From: Sphingomonas sp. ATCC 31555 | GTDB lineage: Bacteria; Pseudomonadota; Alphaproteobacteria; Sphingomonadales; Sphingomonadaceae | Direction of reading: 5' to 3' | DNA: 64,000 nt | Assembly: GCF_000282895.1 (NCBI RefSeq) | Contig: NZ_ALBQ01000013.1 | Span: forward strand, 62,001 to 126,000 | In this document: in pieces, positions 17,401-24,609 of the stretch | Layout of the letters: each line of letters opens with the position of its first letter | Position numbering within the stretch: the first letter of the stretch is position 1 | Made by a program: the position numbers and the translations under genes | The notes under the pieces: model-generated | Databases searched by the model: none | What the model was told of the DNA's origin: nothing | Seen by the model: the letters and a program-made list of their open reading frames with translations, nothing else

Positions 17401-17903
17401 AGCTGTTCGCCCGCACCGACAAGGTGGACGCGCGCGCCAATCGCGTGACCGCGCTCGATCCGGTGCCGCTCGACCGGCTCTATGCGGCGAGCCCCATGCT
17501 GCTGATCGAGCTGACGCTCAGCGATGCCAAGGGCAATATTGTCTCGCGCAACTTCTATTGGCGCGGCCGCGACGACAGCACCTATCGCGCGCTGGAAACG
17601 CTTGCGCCAGTGTCGCTCGAGGTCCAGGCGAGCACGCCCAAGCCGGAAGGCGAGGACAAGGTGATCGCCGTCACCGTCTCCAACAAGAGCACCATCCCGG
17701 TGCTCAACGCCAAGCTCACGCTGGTCGACGCCGAAGGCAAGCGCATCCTGCCGGCCTATTACAGCGACAATTATGTCTCGTTGCTGCCGGGCCAGCACCG
17801 CGTGCTCAGCGTGCGCTATCCGGCGAGCGTGACGGCAGCGGCGCATCTCAGCCTGCGCGGCTGGAATGTGAGCCCTGCGACGGTGTCGGCGACGGGGAAA
17901 TAG
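14481..17903 (+). CDS. Secreted glycoside hydrolase family 2 protein with N-terminal LamG-like domain
   Basis: This 1140-residue protein has a signal peptide ending near AQAAEP. Residues about 30-200 form a concanavalin/LamG-like lectin module (LTLSAWVKPD, GRWSHVAAVIEGGRVRLYVDG). A GH2 sugar-binding jelly roll follows (YWYRTSFTVPAEA, VFGGINYASEVWVNG), then an immunoglobulin-like domain and a TIM barrel with RGGNWGIDDA and the acid/base signature GRNEG (Glu751). The best family resemblance is the GH2 branch of beta-mannosidases and exo-glucosaminidases. GGGAGG sits 8 nt before the ATG. With pectin-related neighbours the target may be a pectic side chain, but the specificity cannot be read from the sequence. 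Confidence 0.88.
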   Translation: MRSFTRAMLAGAALIAFAAAQAAEPENAGPYNASFLAGGIGIDRPLNGADTLVRAGAPLTLSAWVKPDLAQQGVVTLIAFGDPAGDCRCLALRGGALHFFGSGNAVSSTAKLSPGRWSHVAAVIEGGRVRLYVDGKPAGEGVVNGAAVAPRIALAPVVAGQGHFGGSLVRAQLRGVALGAAEVQAEAADAPAFELVQMWQVGVGWDLQKTANIGMTRQQDPWTLPQSDTAYSAPVPKPVPVLPPLAPLGPLRWQINGWQLAAAPGVPQDGAALSRPGKPEGTWHAATVPGTVLTTLVDRGVYPDPYYGLNNLKIPESLARQDYWYRTSFTVPAEAAGKRLTLVFGGINYASEVWVNGRMQGGTRGAFIRGQFEIVPTAGENVIAVRVSPPPHPGIPHEQSIRAGVGENGGQLAIDGPTFIATEGWDWIPGIRDRNTGIWRPVELVATGDVKIGDPQVITDLPLPRTDSADIYITVPFVNRGSAAQPVTIRAAFDDVVVEKTVTAAPGAGEVRFTPSEFRQLTVRNPVLWWPNGYGDPALHDLKIDLAAAGQPSDARSLRFGIREVSYDLSLFDHLGQLRRVNVQTTDGALAGQQLIDVRHAALKRSPTGWAASLTPMGETSKAVTAIPDETLPEPHLVLRVNGVKIAARGGNWGIDDAMKQVSRERLAPYFRLQREAHMNIIRNWMGNNDEEEFFELADENGMMVLNDFWQSTQNFQVEPDDAALFLANARDVVARYRNHPSIVVWFGRNEGVPYPTLNEGLDKAIRELDGTRWYTGSSNEVNLQGSGPYNYRAPVGYFTDLATGFSVETGTPSLSTLESVAASVPAKDRWPLSDTMAYHDWHFGGNGDTKSFMAALTTMFGQPLSFEDFERKAQMMNLETHKAMFEGFLGHLWTKNSGRLLWMSHPAWPSNMWQIYSWDYDTHASYYGAKNAVEPVHIQINRPDNTLVVLNTTREDVRGLTAKTRVVSLDNVQLFARTDKVDARANRVTALDPVPLDRLYAASPMLLIELTLSDAKGNIVSRNFYWRGRDDSTYRALETLAPVSLEVQASTPKPEGEDKVIAVTVSNKSTIPVLNAKLTLVDAEGKRILPAYYSDNYVSLLPGQHRVLSVRYPASVTAAAHLSLRGWNVSPATVSATGK

Positions 17904-18014
17904 GCTGCCGCGGCCATGAAGCCGCGCGCTGCAGACTAGGCGGTAGATGGATATAGAAGACTGGCAGCTGGCGCCCCACTAGCGGACATTGAAGCTCCCT
18001 GAGACACTGTGCGC

Positions 18015-18413
18015 ATGCGAGCTATTGCCCTTACAATCATAGCCATATCGCTTCTGGGTTGTGACAAAACCAGAAGCCAAACCAGTAGCTCACCTTCCGA
18101 ACAAGCATCGTATTTAGGTGCTTTCCCGCCGGATAACACCTCGAAGTTCCTCAATGGCGACTTGATAGAAGTTCCTAAATCAGGTGTGTTCTTCTGGAAC
18201 ACACAGCCGATAGATGCCAGTACGTTGGTAGCATACCTGTCTGAGAAGGCGAAGTTTTCCAACGGGGGCGGCCGGGTGGTAATTCAAACGGAACCGGGCA
18301 CTCCAACCGAGCGGGTCGCGTGGGTGAGGGCTGAGGTGGTGAAAGCAGGCCTCTGCAGAAGGCGAGGTTGTGCGGAAGCACCGTGGAAGGCGATTCGCCC
18401 CGTTATAAACTGA
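18015..18413 (+). CDS. Lipoprotein with ExbD/TolR-like periplasmic domain
   Basis: The 132-residue product has a lipoprotein signal (IISLLGC-type box with Cys16) and then a domain in which GVFFWNTQPIDASTLVAYL, VVIQTEPGTP and VRAEVVKAGL follow the pattern of the ExbD/TolR periplasmic domain (sheet, helix, sheet, helix). ExbD normally has an N-terminal membrane helix with a proton-carrying Asp; here it is replaced by a lipid anchor, so it cannot power TonB by itself. The start is ATG at 18015; GTG at 18009 would only add two residues. Base composition is clearly lower in GC than the flanking genes, which suggests transfer. Family assignment is by pattern only. Confidence 0.6.
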   Translation: MRAIALTIIAISLLGCDKTRSQTSSSPSEQASYLGAFPPDNTSKFLNGDLIEVPKSGVFFWNTQPIDASTLVAYLSEKAKFSNGGGRVVIQTEPGTPTERVAWVRAEVVKAGLCRRRGCAEAPWKAIRPVIN

Positions 18414-18546
18414 CGACCGAGATATCCGCTTCCCACCAACATCGGTCGCCGCCGAGAAGGTTCGCGCTAGAGGCGGCCGTTGGTCTGAGGCCAGCGGAAT
18501 GACGGCTTTCGGCCCGACCGCTAGGCTAAATAACCAAGAGTAGTGG

Positions 18547-18801
18547 TTACCGGTCTTTGGTGACCGGCAGGAACAGGCTCCACGTTACGATCACAACCGC
18601 CAGCCAGACCATCGATGTGTAGAACAATTGATCGATGAGCTTGAAGGGGCCCCACGACCCGCCTCGCCAGAGCTCTCCATCCCGTACAGCTGGGACCACT
18701 ACACCTGTCATGAACTCTTGTGACAGCCAGTGGCTCATGCAGAACGGAACAATCCAGCCTGCTGAAAACAACGCTAGGAGAGCACGTTTCAAAAGCCTCA
18801 T
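18547..18801 (-). CDS. Small two-helix membrane protein, unknown function
   Basis: An 84-residue hydrophobic protein. Two membrane segments are visible, about residues 5-25 (LLKRALLALFSAGWIVPF) and 58-78 (SMVWLAVVIVTWSLFLPV). The loop between them is polar and rich in Trp and Gly. It is not recognised. It lies in the low-GC islet, leftward, downstream of the DUF1963 gene, and could be cotranscribed with it. Confidence 0.5.
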   Translation of the reverse strand: MRLLKRALLALFSAGWIVPFCMSHWLSQEFMTGVVVPAVRDGELWRGGSWGPFKLIDQLFYTSMVWLAVVIVTWSLFLPVTKDR

Positions 18802-18894
18802 TGCAATAATTTAGCAGCATGAAGGATTTCCGCAACTGGTAGGCGTTCAAGCTCAACCAGCCTGCCGGTGAGATCATCGCCCTCATGGCCCCCA

Positions 18895-19698
18895 TTAGGT
18901 GGGCCCATAGTGGCGCCAGGACGGACAGGCCACTTTTTCCTCAGACGGTCCTGGACGGACGCTTACCGCCAAGCCGCGAAAGCGGCGCTCACATTCCTGT
19001 CGCATGTCCGCCGTCTGCAACGGGTGGGGCCAACCGCCCAGCTGCCACAGTGGTAGGGGACCTGCCGAGCGCATGGCATAGTACCAGTCTTCCAACTCAC
19101 GATTGTCATCGACCTGCCCCGCGTCGTCCTCGGGCCCGAGGGGGGAGTAGGTCATGCGGCGGTCGAAGCTGACATACAGGGGCGCTGGCACCTCATCGGG
19201 TGGCAACGTAAGTCGTTCGGTTGATGAAACATGGATCACGCGACTGTTCGTAGAACTGTACTCGCCCCATTCGTTCTGCCCCACGAAAAACAGCAGCTTC
19301 CCAGAAGCGGGTAACCAGGCAAACTGATCGCGATTGTGCAGGTCCGCCAACTCTATTTGCGCGATGAAAGTAAGCTCGCGCCCTCTACACGTTGGCCATG
19401 GGAAGGGGGCGAATGGCGCCGGGTACCCGCCCACATGCGAGGCGGTAGGTTCGTCCGCACGACGTCCGAGGTATCCGAGTCGCCCGGTTTGCAGCTTCGC
19501 ATGCTTCAAGCGAGTAACGGTCGCAGGAGATCGAGGGATCAGCCGACCATCCAAATCGATTTCGGATGCTAGGTACCGGCGTTGAAACTGGGGGTCGGCC
19601 GCAACTCCTGCGGCCATCTTCTCAACAAGGAGTCGAAGCCCCGGAACCTGATCGATCAGTCGCCGCATCACCACACCAGTTCCGCGCAAATTAGGCAT
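18895..19698 (-). CDS. DUF1963 (YwqG-like) protein, C-terminally shortened
   Basis: The 267-residue protein carries DUF1963 hallmarks: FIAQIELADLHNRDQFAWLP, GKLLFFVGQNEWGEYS, a middle block VPAPLYVSFDRRMTYS, and LPLWQLGGWPHPLQ. In full-length members the GGWPHPLQ block is followed by about 60-70 residues ending in a W-x-LLLQ-x-DSD ... MWGD ... YFWI segment. Here the frame stops shortly after SWRHYGPT, so that last strand block is missing. Whether this is a true short form or a decayed gene is not decidable by eye. Function of the family is unknown; members often sit in toxin-immunity or accessory loci. Confidence 0.68.
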   Translation of the reverse strand: MPNLRGTGVVMRRLIDQVPGLRLLVEKMAAGVAADPQFQRRYLASEIDLDGRLIPRSPATVTRLKHAKLQTGRLGYLGRRADEPTASHVGGYPAPFAPFPWPTCRGRELTFIAQIELADLHNRDQFAWLPASGKLLFFVGQNEWGEYSSTNSRVIHVSSTERLTLPPDEVPAPLYVSFDRRMTYSPLGPEDDAGQVDDNRELEDWYYAMRSAGPLPLWQLGGWPHPLQTADMRQECERRFRGLAVSVRPGPSEEKVACPSWRHYGPT

Positions 19699-20128
19699 GA
19701 ACTTAGCAGCCTCTGTGTCAAGAAAGGGGTGCGTTTGCCAGATTCAGCGGCTGCTAACCGCGATCGTGACCTGGAAGCCGCCAGACAGCTATCCCCCCAA
19801 CTCAGGGCATTCGCGGCGATCATCGCCCGCACCGTCCAACGCAGCAGTCACCGTCCTTGCGTCCGCAACGATGCTCTCCATATGTATCGAACCGCCGCTT
19901 TCAGTCGGCCGCTCTTTGATGCTGTTCGGTAACGCCCTTCTGCGCGCGTAGCACCCGCTTCGTGGGCTAGACCTGCGCGGCCCTGGCACGCGCTCGATGC
20001 TTCACGAGCCTAAACTTCCTAAACTTCAGGGTGCCCTCGGCGCCCTCGTGGCGAGATGCGCTCAAACGTGCGAACGCCTAAACTTCCTAAACTTCAGCCG
20101 ATGGGCACCGCCCGGATCGGCCCCAGGC
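19699..20128. other. 430-bp gene-poor gap with short repeats
   Basis: Short open frames exist here on both strands, but none has a ribosome site, a signal or protein-like composition. The only structure seen is the pair of 22-bp direct repeats at its right end, listed separately. Confidence 0.6.
20008..20097. repeat. Two 22-bp direct repeats, each with an internal tandem
   Basis: Identical 22-mers occupy 20008-20029 and 20076-20097, spaced 68 bp start to start. Each begins GCC and contains the unit CCTAAACTT twice in tandem. They lie downstream of the leftward cysE gene and mark the border between the low-GC islet and the core genome. Confidence 0.75.
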
Positions 20129-21061
20129 TCAAGCCGGTCGGATGCCCGGATCGGCGAACAGGTCGCGGGCGCGGTGCTCTTCCAGGATCAGCGCCTCGGG
20201 CTGCACCACCACGCTGCCGGGCGGCACATCGCGCAGCAGCCAGACATTGCCGCCGATCGTCGATCCCCGGCCGATGGTGACGCGGCCCAAGATCGTCGTG
20301 CCGGCATAGATGGTCACATCGTCCTCCACGATCGGGTGGCGGGCGAAGCGTTCGCGCGGGCCGACGGGCGCGAGGCCCAGCGGCGCGCGGGCGCCGAGCG
20401 TGACATGCTGGTACAGCCGCACGTTGCGGCCAATGATCGCGCTCTCGCCGATCACCACGCCGGTGCCGTGATCGATGAAGAAGCTCGGGCCGATCGTCGC
20501 ACCGGGATGGATGTCGATGCCGGTGCGGGCATTGGCGAGTTCGGAAATCACGCGCGCTACGATCGGCGCGCCGAGCTGGAACAGCTGGTGGGCGATGCGG
20601 TGGTGGAGCACCGCCAGCGCGCCGGGATAGCTGATAAGAACTTCGTCCACCGTCCGCGCTGCCGGATCGCCGACGAACGCCGCTTCCACATCGCTGTCGG
20701 TCAGTGCGCGGATGTCCGGCAGCGTCGCGGCGAACAGGCGGACGATCAGGTCGGGCTGGTCGGTGTCGAAGGGCTCGGCGGACCAGCCGGACCAATAGGC
20801 GCATTCGCTCGCCACCTGTTCGCGCAGGATTGCCAGTGCCTGGCCGAGCGCGGCGGCGACGAAGGCGTCTTCCTGCGCCACCGCGCCGCGAAACCCGCCG
20901 AGCCGCACAGGGTAGAGCGCGGCGGCGAGCTGTTCCACCGCCAGCGCCAAGGCCTGCGGGCGGGGGAAATGGGCGGCGACGCTGCGGTGGGTCTGGCGGT
21001 CGCGCCAGCGGGCACGGGCCTGCGACAGCGCGGTGACGGTGGCGGCGATTTCGGCGGTCAT
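20129..21061 (-). CDS. cysE: Serine O-acetyltransferase (EpsC/CysE type)
   Basis: A 310-residue enzyme that makes O-acetylserine from serine and acetyl-CoA for cysteine synthesis. After a long helical N-terminal domain, the left-handed beta-helix carries the hexapeptide repeats and catalytic region GIDIHPGATIG, FFIDHGTGVVIGE and YQHVTLGA, followed by HPIVEDDVTIYAG. The long N-terminal part fits the EpsC-like group. Its ATG overlaps the stop of the symporter gene by 4 bp, so the two form one operon. A much longer frame that extends over the symporter gene in another phase is not coding. Confidence 0.93.
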   Translation of the reverse strand: MTAEIAATVTALSQARARWRDRQTHRSVAAHFPRPQALALAVEQLAAALYPVRLGGFRGAVAQEDAFVAAALGQALAILREQVASECAYWSGWSAEPFDTDQPDLIVRLFAATLPDIRALTDSDVEAAFVGDPAARTVDEVLISYPGALAVLHHRIAHQLFQLGAPIVARVISELANARTGIDIHPGATIGPSFFIDHGTGVVIGESAIIGRNVRLYQHVTLGARAPLGLAPVGPRERFARHPIVEDDVTIYAGTTILGRVTIGRGSTIGGNVWLLRDVPPGSVVVQPEALILEEHRARDLFADPGIRPA

Positions 21062-22389
21062 GCCGGCTCCGCTCCGGCCGGGCTCCCGCTCTCGAAGCGT
21101 GCGCTGTCGAGGATGCCGGCGCGCTTGGCGACCAAGGTCGGCACCAGCGCCTGGCCGGCGACGTTGACCGCCGTCCGGCCCATGTCGAGGATCGGGTCGA
21201 TCGCTAGCAGCAGCCCGGCGCCTTCCAGCGGCAGGCCAAGCGTAGAGAGGGTAAGGGTGAGCATCACCGTCGCGCCGGTCAGCCCGGCCGTCGCCGCCGA
21301 TCCGATCACCGAGACGAAGGCGATCAGCCCATAGTCGAGCGGATGGAGGGTCACGCCGAAGAATTGCGCGACGAAGATCGCCGATACCGCTGGATAGATC
21401 GCGGCGCATCCGTCCATCTTCGTCGTCGCGCCCAGCGGCACGGCAAAGGCGGCGTAGGCGCGCGGTACGCCCAGCGCCCGTTCGGTCACGTCCTCGGTGA
21501 CGGGCAGGGTGCCGATCGACGAGCGCGAGACGAAGCCGAGCTGGATCGCCGGCCAGGCGGCCGCGAAGAAGCGCAGCGGGTTCAGGCCATTCGCGGCGAG
21601 CAGCAGCGGGTAGACGAGGAACAGCACCAGCGCGAGGCCGAGATAAATGGCAGTAGCGAAAGCGCCCAGCGCCGACAGCGCATCCCAGCCATAGCGCGCG
21701 ACGGCGTCGCCGATCAGCGCGGCGCTGCCGATTGGGGTCAGCGCGATCACCCAGCGCAGCAGCCGGCGGAAGATCGTCAGTGCAGACTGGTTGAACGCGA
21801 GGAACGGCTCGCCCGCGGCCCCCACGCGCACCGCCGCCGCGCCCACTGCGATCGCCAGCACGATGATCTGGAGCACGTTGAAGCTGAGCGCCGTGCTCGC
21901 CGTGCCATCGGCCAGCTTGGTCGCAGCGCTGAGGCCCAGGAAATTGGCCGGCACCAGGCCCTTGAGGAAGTCGAGCCAGGATCCGCTGGTCGACGGCGCA
22001 TGCGCGGCGGCCGCCTCGACGCCGGCGTGCAGCCCCGGCTGGAGCAGCAGGCCCAGCGCGATCCCGATCGTAACCGCGATCAGCGCGGTGATCGCGAACC
22101 ACAGCAGCGTCTGCACCACCAGCTTCGCGGCATTCTCCAGATCGCGCAGCGCCGCGATCGAGGCGACGATGGCGGTGAACACCAGCGGCGGCACCAGCGC
22201 CTTCAGCAGCTGGACGAAGATCTGGCCGGTGGTGTGCAGTGCCTCGCCCAGCCATGCGCCGCCGGCACCCCCGCGCACCAGCAGGCCGAGGGCCAGCCCG
22301 GCCACGAGGCCGAGCGCCACCTGCGTGCCGAACGAGAGGCGGGTGCCTGTGGAGCGCGGCTCCGGCGAAGTCGGGCGTTGCGAAATCAT
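21058..22389 (-). CDS. DAACS-family sodium/proton symporter, cystine (TcyP-like) or dicarboxylate/glutamate
   Basis: A 443-residue inner-membrane protein with about eight hydrophobic helices plus re-entrant segments. DAACS signatures are SRSSIGTLPVT (serine-rich hairpin), PLGATTKMDGCA and IDPILDMGRTAVNVAGQ. Members move glutamate, C4-dicarboxylates or, in the TcyP/YhcL branch, L-cystine. Coupling to serine acetyltransferase (ATGA overlap) makes a sulfur amino-acid role attractive: cystine import beside cysteine biosynthesis. The ATG at 22389 has only a weak ribosome site. Confidence 0.88.
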   Translation of the reverse strand: MISQRPTSPEPRSTGTRLSFGTQVALGLVAGLALGLLVRGGAGGAWLGEALHTTGQIFVQLLKALVPPLVFTAIVASIAALRDLENAAKLVVQTLLWFAITALIAVTIGIALGLLLQPGLHAGVEAAAAHAPSTSGSWLDFLKGLVPANFLGLSAATKLADGTASTALSFNVLQIIVLAIAVGAAAVRVGAAGEPFLAFNQSALTIFRRLLRWVIALTPIGSAALIGDAVARYGWDALSALGAFATAIYLGLALVLFLVYPLLLAANGLNPLRFFAAAWPAIQLGFVSRSSIGTLPVTEDVTERALGVPRAYAAFAVPLGATTKMDGCAAIYPAVSAIFVAQFFGVTLHPLDYGLIAFVSVIGSAATAGLTGATVMLTLTLSTLGLPLEGAGLLLAIDPILDMGRTAVNVAGQALVPTLVAKRAGILDSARFESGSPAGAEPA

Positions 22390-22537
22390 CCAGTAAAGAT
22401 GGCGGCTTAATGCCCATCATCTAAATGGGATTTGATATCGTCCCCTAAAGATTTTGTGTGGGCGGCGCCTGCCCCGGCTTTGCGACGAACCGAAAAGTCC
22501 CGCGCAACCCCCTGCCAGTCCACGCATTATCAGGCAC

Positions 22538-22771
22538 ATGCCTGCCTATCGCTTTCGTTTGTGTACTCCCGATCATGTGTCGCATCTGTCCGAGCAGCGG
22601 GAGCTTCCCGATCTGCGCCAGGCAATGATCGCGGCGCATGGCGTCGCCCGGCGGGTGCTGCGCCGGCACCGGCTGTCGACGCCGCTGCACGGCACCCTCG
22701 ACATCGAGGATGAAGCGCAGCAGCCGGTGGCGCGCATCCTGTTGACCGATCTGGCGCGGCAGATTTCCTGA
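22538..22771 (+). CDS. DUF6894-type small protein
   Basis: A 77-residue protein beginning MPAYRFRL, with the layout of short alphaproteobacterial proteins in this domain family (an N-terminal YRF strand, ELPDLRQAMIAA helix, acidic strand and a terminal helix). No function is established for the family. The upstream TTG in frame would add a low-complexity leader, so the ATG is used. It lies 32 bp before the glutaredoxin-like gene and may be cotranscribed with it. Confidence 0.65.
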   Translation: MPAYRFRLCTPDHVSHLSEQRELPDLRQAMIAAHGVARRVLRRHRLSTPLHGTLDIEDEAQQPVARILLTDLARQIS

Positions 22772-22803
22772 GGCGGTGCCTCCAGCAAACGAGGAAGCGG
22801 AAC

Positions 22804-23052
22804 ATGGACGATGGTGGCCACGCAGTCTTGTACCGGATGGTGCTGCCCGATCACGTCTGCCCCTTCGGTGTCCGGGCGCGCGACCTGCTGCAGGAGCGCG
22901 GCTACACGATCGACGATCGGGTCCTGAGCTCGCGGGTGGAGGTGGACGATGCCAAGACCCGGTTCGGCGTCGCGACGACGCCGGTGGTGTTCATCGGCGA
23001 CCGGCAGATCGGTGGAGCCGACGCGCTCGAACGCTATCTTGCGGATCGTTAA
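22804..23052 (+). CDS. Glutaredoxin-like protein
   Basis: An 82-residue thioredoxin-fold protein with a single redox cysteine in CPFG (Cys19) and the cis-proline and GSH-side motif VATTPVVFIGDRQIGG followed by the helix ADALERYL. It would reduce disulfides or transfer sulfur with glutathione in the cytoplasm. A CPxG site with one cysteine suggests the monothiol mechanism. The gene ends tail to tail, with a 4-bp overlap, against a 36-residue ORF on the other strand. Confidence 0.85.
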   Translation: MDDGGHAVLYRMVLPDHVCPFGVRARDLLQERGYTIDDRVLSSRVEVDDAKTRFGVATTPVVFIGDRQIGGADALERYLADR

Positions 23053-23159
23053 GCCCAGCCGCCGATCGGGTGCAGCAGCAGCGCCGCCCCGGCCAGATTG
23101 ATCGCGACACCGATCGCAAGCCGGGCGGGCGGCAGGTGACGAAGCAGTGCGCTGGTCAT
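23049..23159 (-). CDS. Possible 36-residue single-helix membrane peptide
   Basis: A short frame with a clean ribosome site (AGGAGA 8-9 nt before ATG) and one hydrophobic helix (LAIGVAINLAGAALLLHPI). It overlaps the 3' end of the glutaredoxin-like gene by 4 bp. It could be a genuine micro-protein or the remnant of a transporter end; no family was recognised. Confidence 0.4.
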   Translation of the reverse strand: MTSALLRHLPPARLAIGVAINLAGAALLLHPIGGWA

Positions 23160-23283
23160 GGCGTCTTCTCCTGTACGATCCTGCGGGTTGAACGCATCGG
23201 CAGGGCGGGGGGTCCATGGCTCCGCCCTTGAAGCGGTGGCGCGGCTGTGTTCAACCAGTGGCTCTCCCAGCAACGAGGCTCCC

Positions 23284-24609
23284 GTGATCGCGAAACCCAC
23301 TCTCATGCCCTTGCTCGCCGCCCTTGCCGGCAGCATGGTGCTTGCCGCCGCCCCGGCCGCCGCCCAGCGTCTGTCCAAGGCGGAGACCGCGATGGTCCGC
23401 ACCGTCGATGCCGACCAGGATCGTTCGATCGCGCTGCTCGAGGAACTGGTGAACCAGAATAGCGGCACGCTGAACCTCGCCGGAGTGGCGAAGGTGGGGC
23501 AGCGGATGCGCGCCGAGCTGGAAGCGCTGGGGTTCGCGGTCACCTGGAAGCCGATGGACGCAGTGCAGCGCGCCGGCCATCTGATCGCGGTGCACCGCGG
23601 GCGGCCCGGCACCAAGCGGCTGTTGCTGATCGGCCATCTCGACACGGTGTTCGAGCCCGACTCCCCGTTCCAGCGCTTCGTGCGCAAGGGCGACCTTGCC
23701 GAAGGGCCCGGCGTGGGCGACGACAAGGGGGGTATGGTCGTGATCGTCGCTGCCCTGCGCGCGATGCAGGCGGCGGGCACGCTGGCGCCTGCCAATATCG
23801 AGATCGTGCTGACCGGCGACGAGGAGAAATCGGGCAGCCCGCACAGCATCGCCCGCGCCGATCTGATCGCTGCCGGCAAGCGCGCCGATGTCGCGCTCGA
23901 TTTCGAGGGGCTGGTGCGCGATGACGGGCGCGACATGGGATCGGTGGCGCGGCGATCGGCGATCGACTGGCGGATCACGGCGAGCGGCACCACCGGCCAC
24001 AGCTCCGGCATCTTCGGCCCCGGCGTGGGCGATGGCGCGATTTACGAGCTGGTGCGGATCCTGGCCGCCTTCCGCACGGAACTGCCGGAGCCCAACCTCA
24101 CCTTCAACACCGGTGTGATCGCCGGCGGTGCGCGCGCCAGCATCGACGCCACGGGCGCGGCCGCAGCGGCGGGCAAGCCCAACATCATTCCACCCGTCGC
24201 CATCGCGGTCGGCGATTTTCGCACGCTGAGCCCGGCCCAGACCGCGCGGGTGCGCGCGAAGATGGAGGCGATCGTCGCGGCGCACGCACCGGGTACCGAC
24301 GCACGCATCGAATTCGGCGAAGGCTATCCGGCGATGGCACCGACCGAAGGCAATCGCGCGCTGCTCGCAGCGCTCAACGGCGTGAACCGCGATCTCGGGC
24401 TGGCAGAGATGCCGGCGCTCGATCCGCTGAAGCGGGGGGCAGGCGACATCTCGTTCGTCGCGGCCGATGTGGACAGCCTCGCCGGGCTCGGCCCCTACAG
24501 CACGGGCGACCATGCGCCGGGCGAGGCGGTGGACCTGCCCAGCATCGCCCGCCAGGCCAAGCGCGCCGCCATCCTGATGTCGCGCCTCAGCACCGAGCGC
24601 GCGCGGTGA
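23284..24609 (+). CDS. Exported M20-family metallopeptidase (carboxypeptidase G2-like)
   Basis: The 441-residue protein has a signal peptide ending AAAQ and the M20 dizinc core: GHLDT (His118, Asp120), GDDKGG (145-150), GDEEKSGS (Glu180/181) and a C-terminal STGDHAPGE histidine. A dimerisation domain lies in between (GTTGHSSGIF). Relatives cut C-terminal glutamate or release amino acids from folate-like or peptide substrates in the periplasm. GTG at 23284 with ACGAGG upstream is chosen; the internal ATG seven codons later would still leave a signal peptide. It overlaps the next gene by 4 bp (GTGA). Confidence 0.9.
   Translation: MIAKPTLMPLLAALAGSMVLAAAPAAAQRLSKAETAMVRTVDADQDRSIALLEELVNQNSGTLNLAGVAKVGQRMRAELEALGFAVTWKPMDAVQRAGHLIAVHRGRPGTKRLLLIGHLDTVFEPDSPFQRFVRKGDLAEGPGVGDDKGGMVVIVAALRAMQAAGTLAPANIEIVLTGDEEKSGSPHSIARADLIAAGKRADVALDFEGLVRDDGRDMGSVARRSAIDWRITASGTTGHSSGIFGPGVGDGAIYELVRILAAFRTELPEPNLTFNTGVIAGGARASIDATGAAAAAGKPNIIPPVAIAVGDFRTLSPAQTARVRAKMEAIVAAHAPGTDARIEFGEGYPAMAPTEGNRALLAALNGVNRDLGLAEMPALDPLKRGAGDISFVAADVDSLAGLGPYSTGDHAPGEAVDLPSIARQAKRAAILMSRLSTERAR

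Noticed and set aside
19582..19951. Short rightward frames in the gap after DUF1963
   Set aside because: No ribosome site, no hydrophobic or domain pattern, overlapping alternatives in several frames.
20129..22420. A 763-codon leftward frame across two genes
   Set aside because: Only its last 310 codons are real (serine acetyltransferase). The first part is out of phase with the symporter gene and has arginine/glycine/proline-rich composition.
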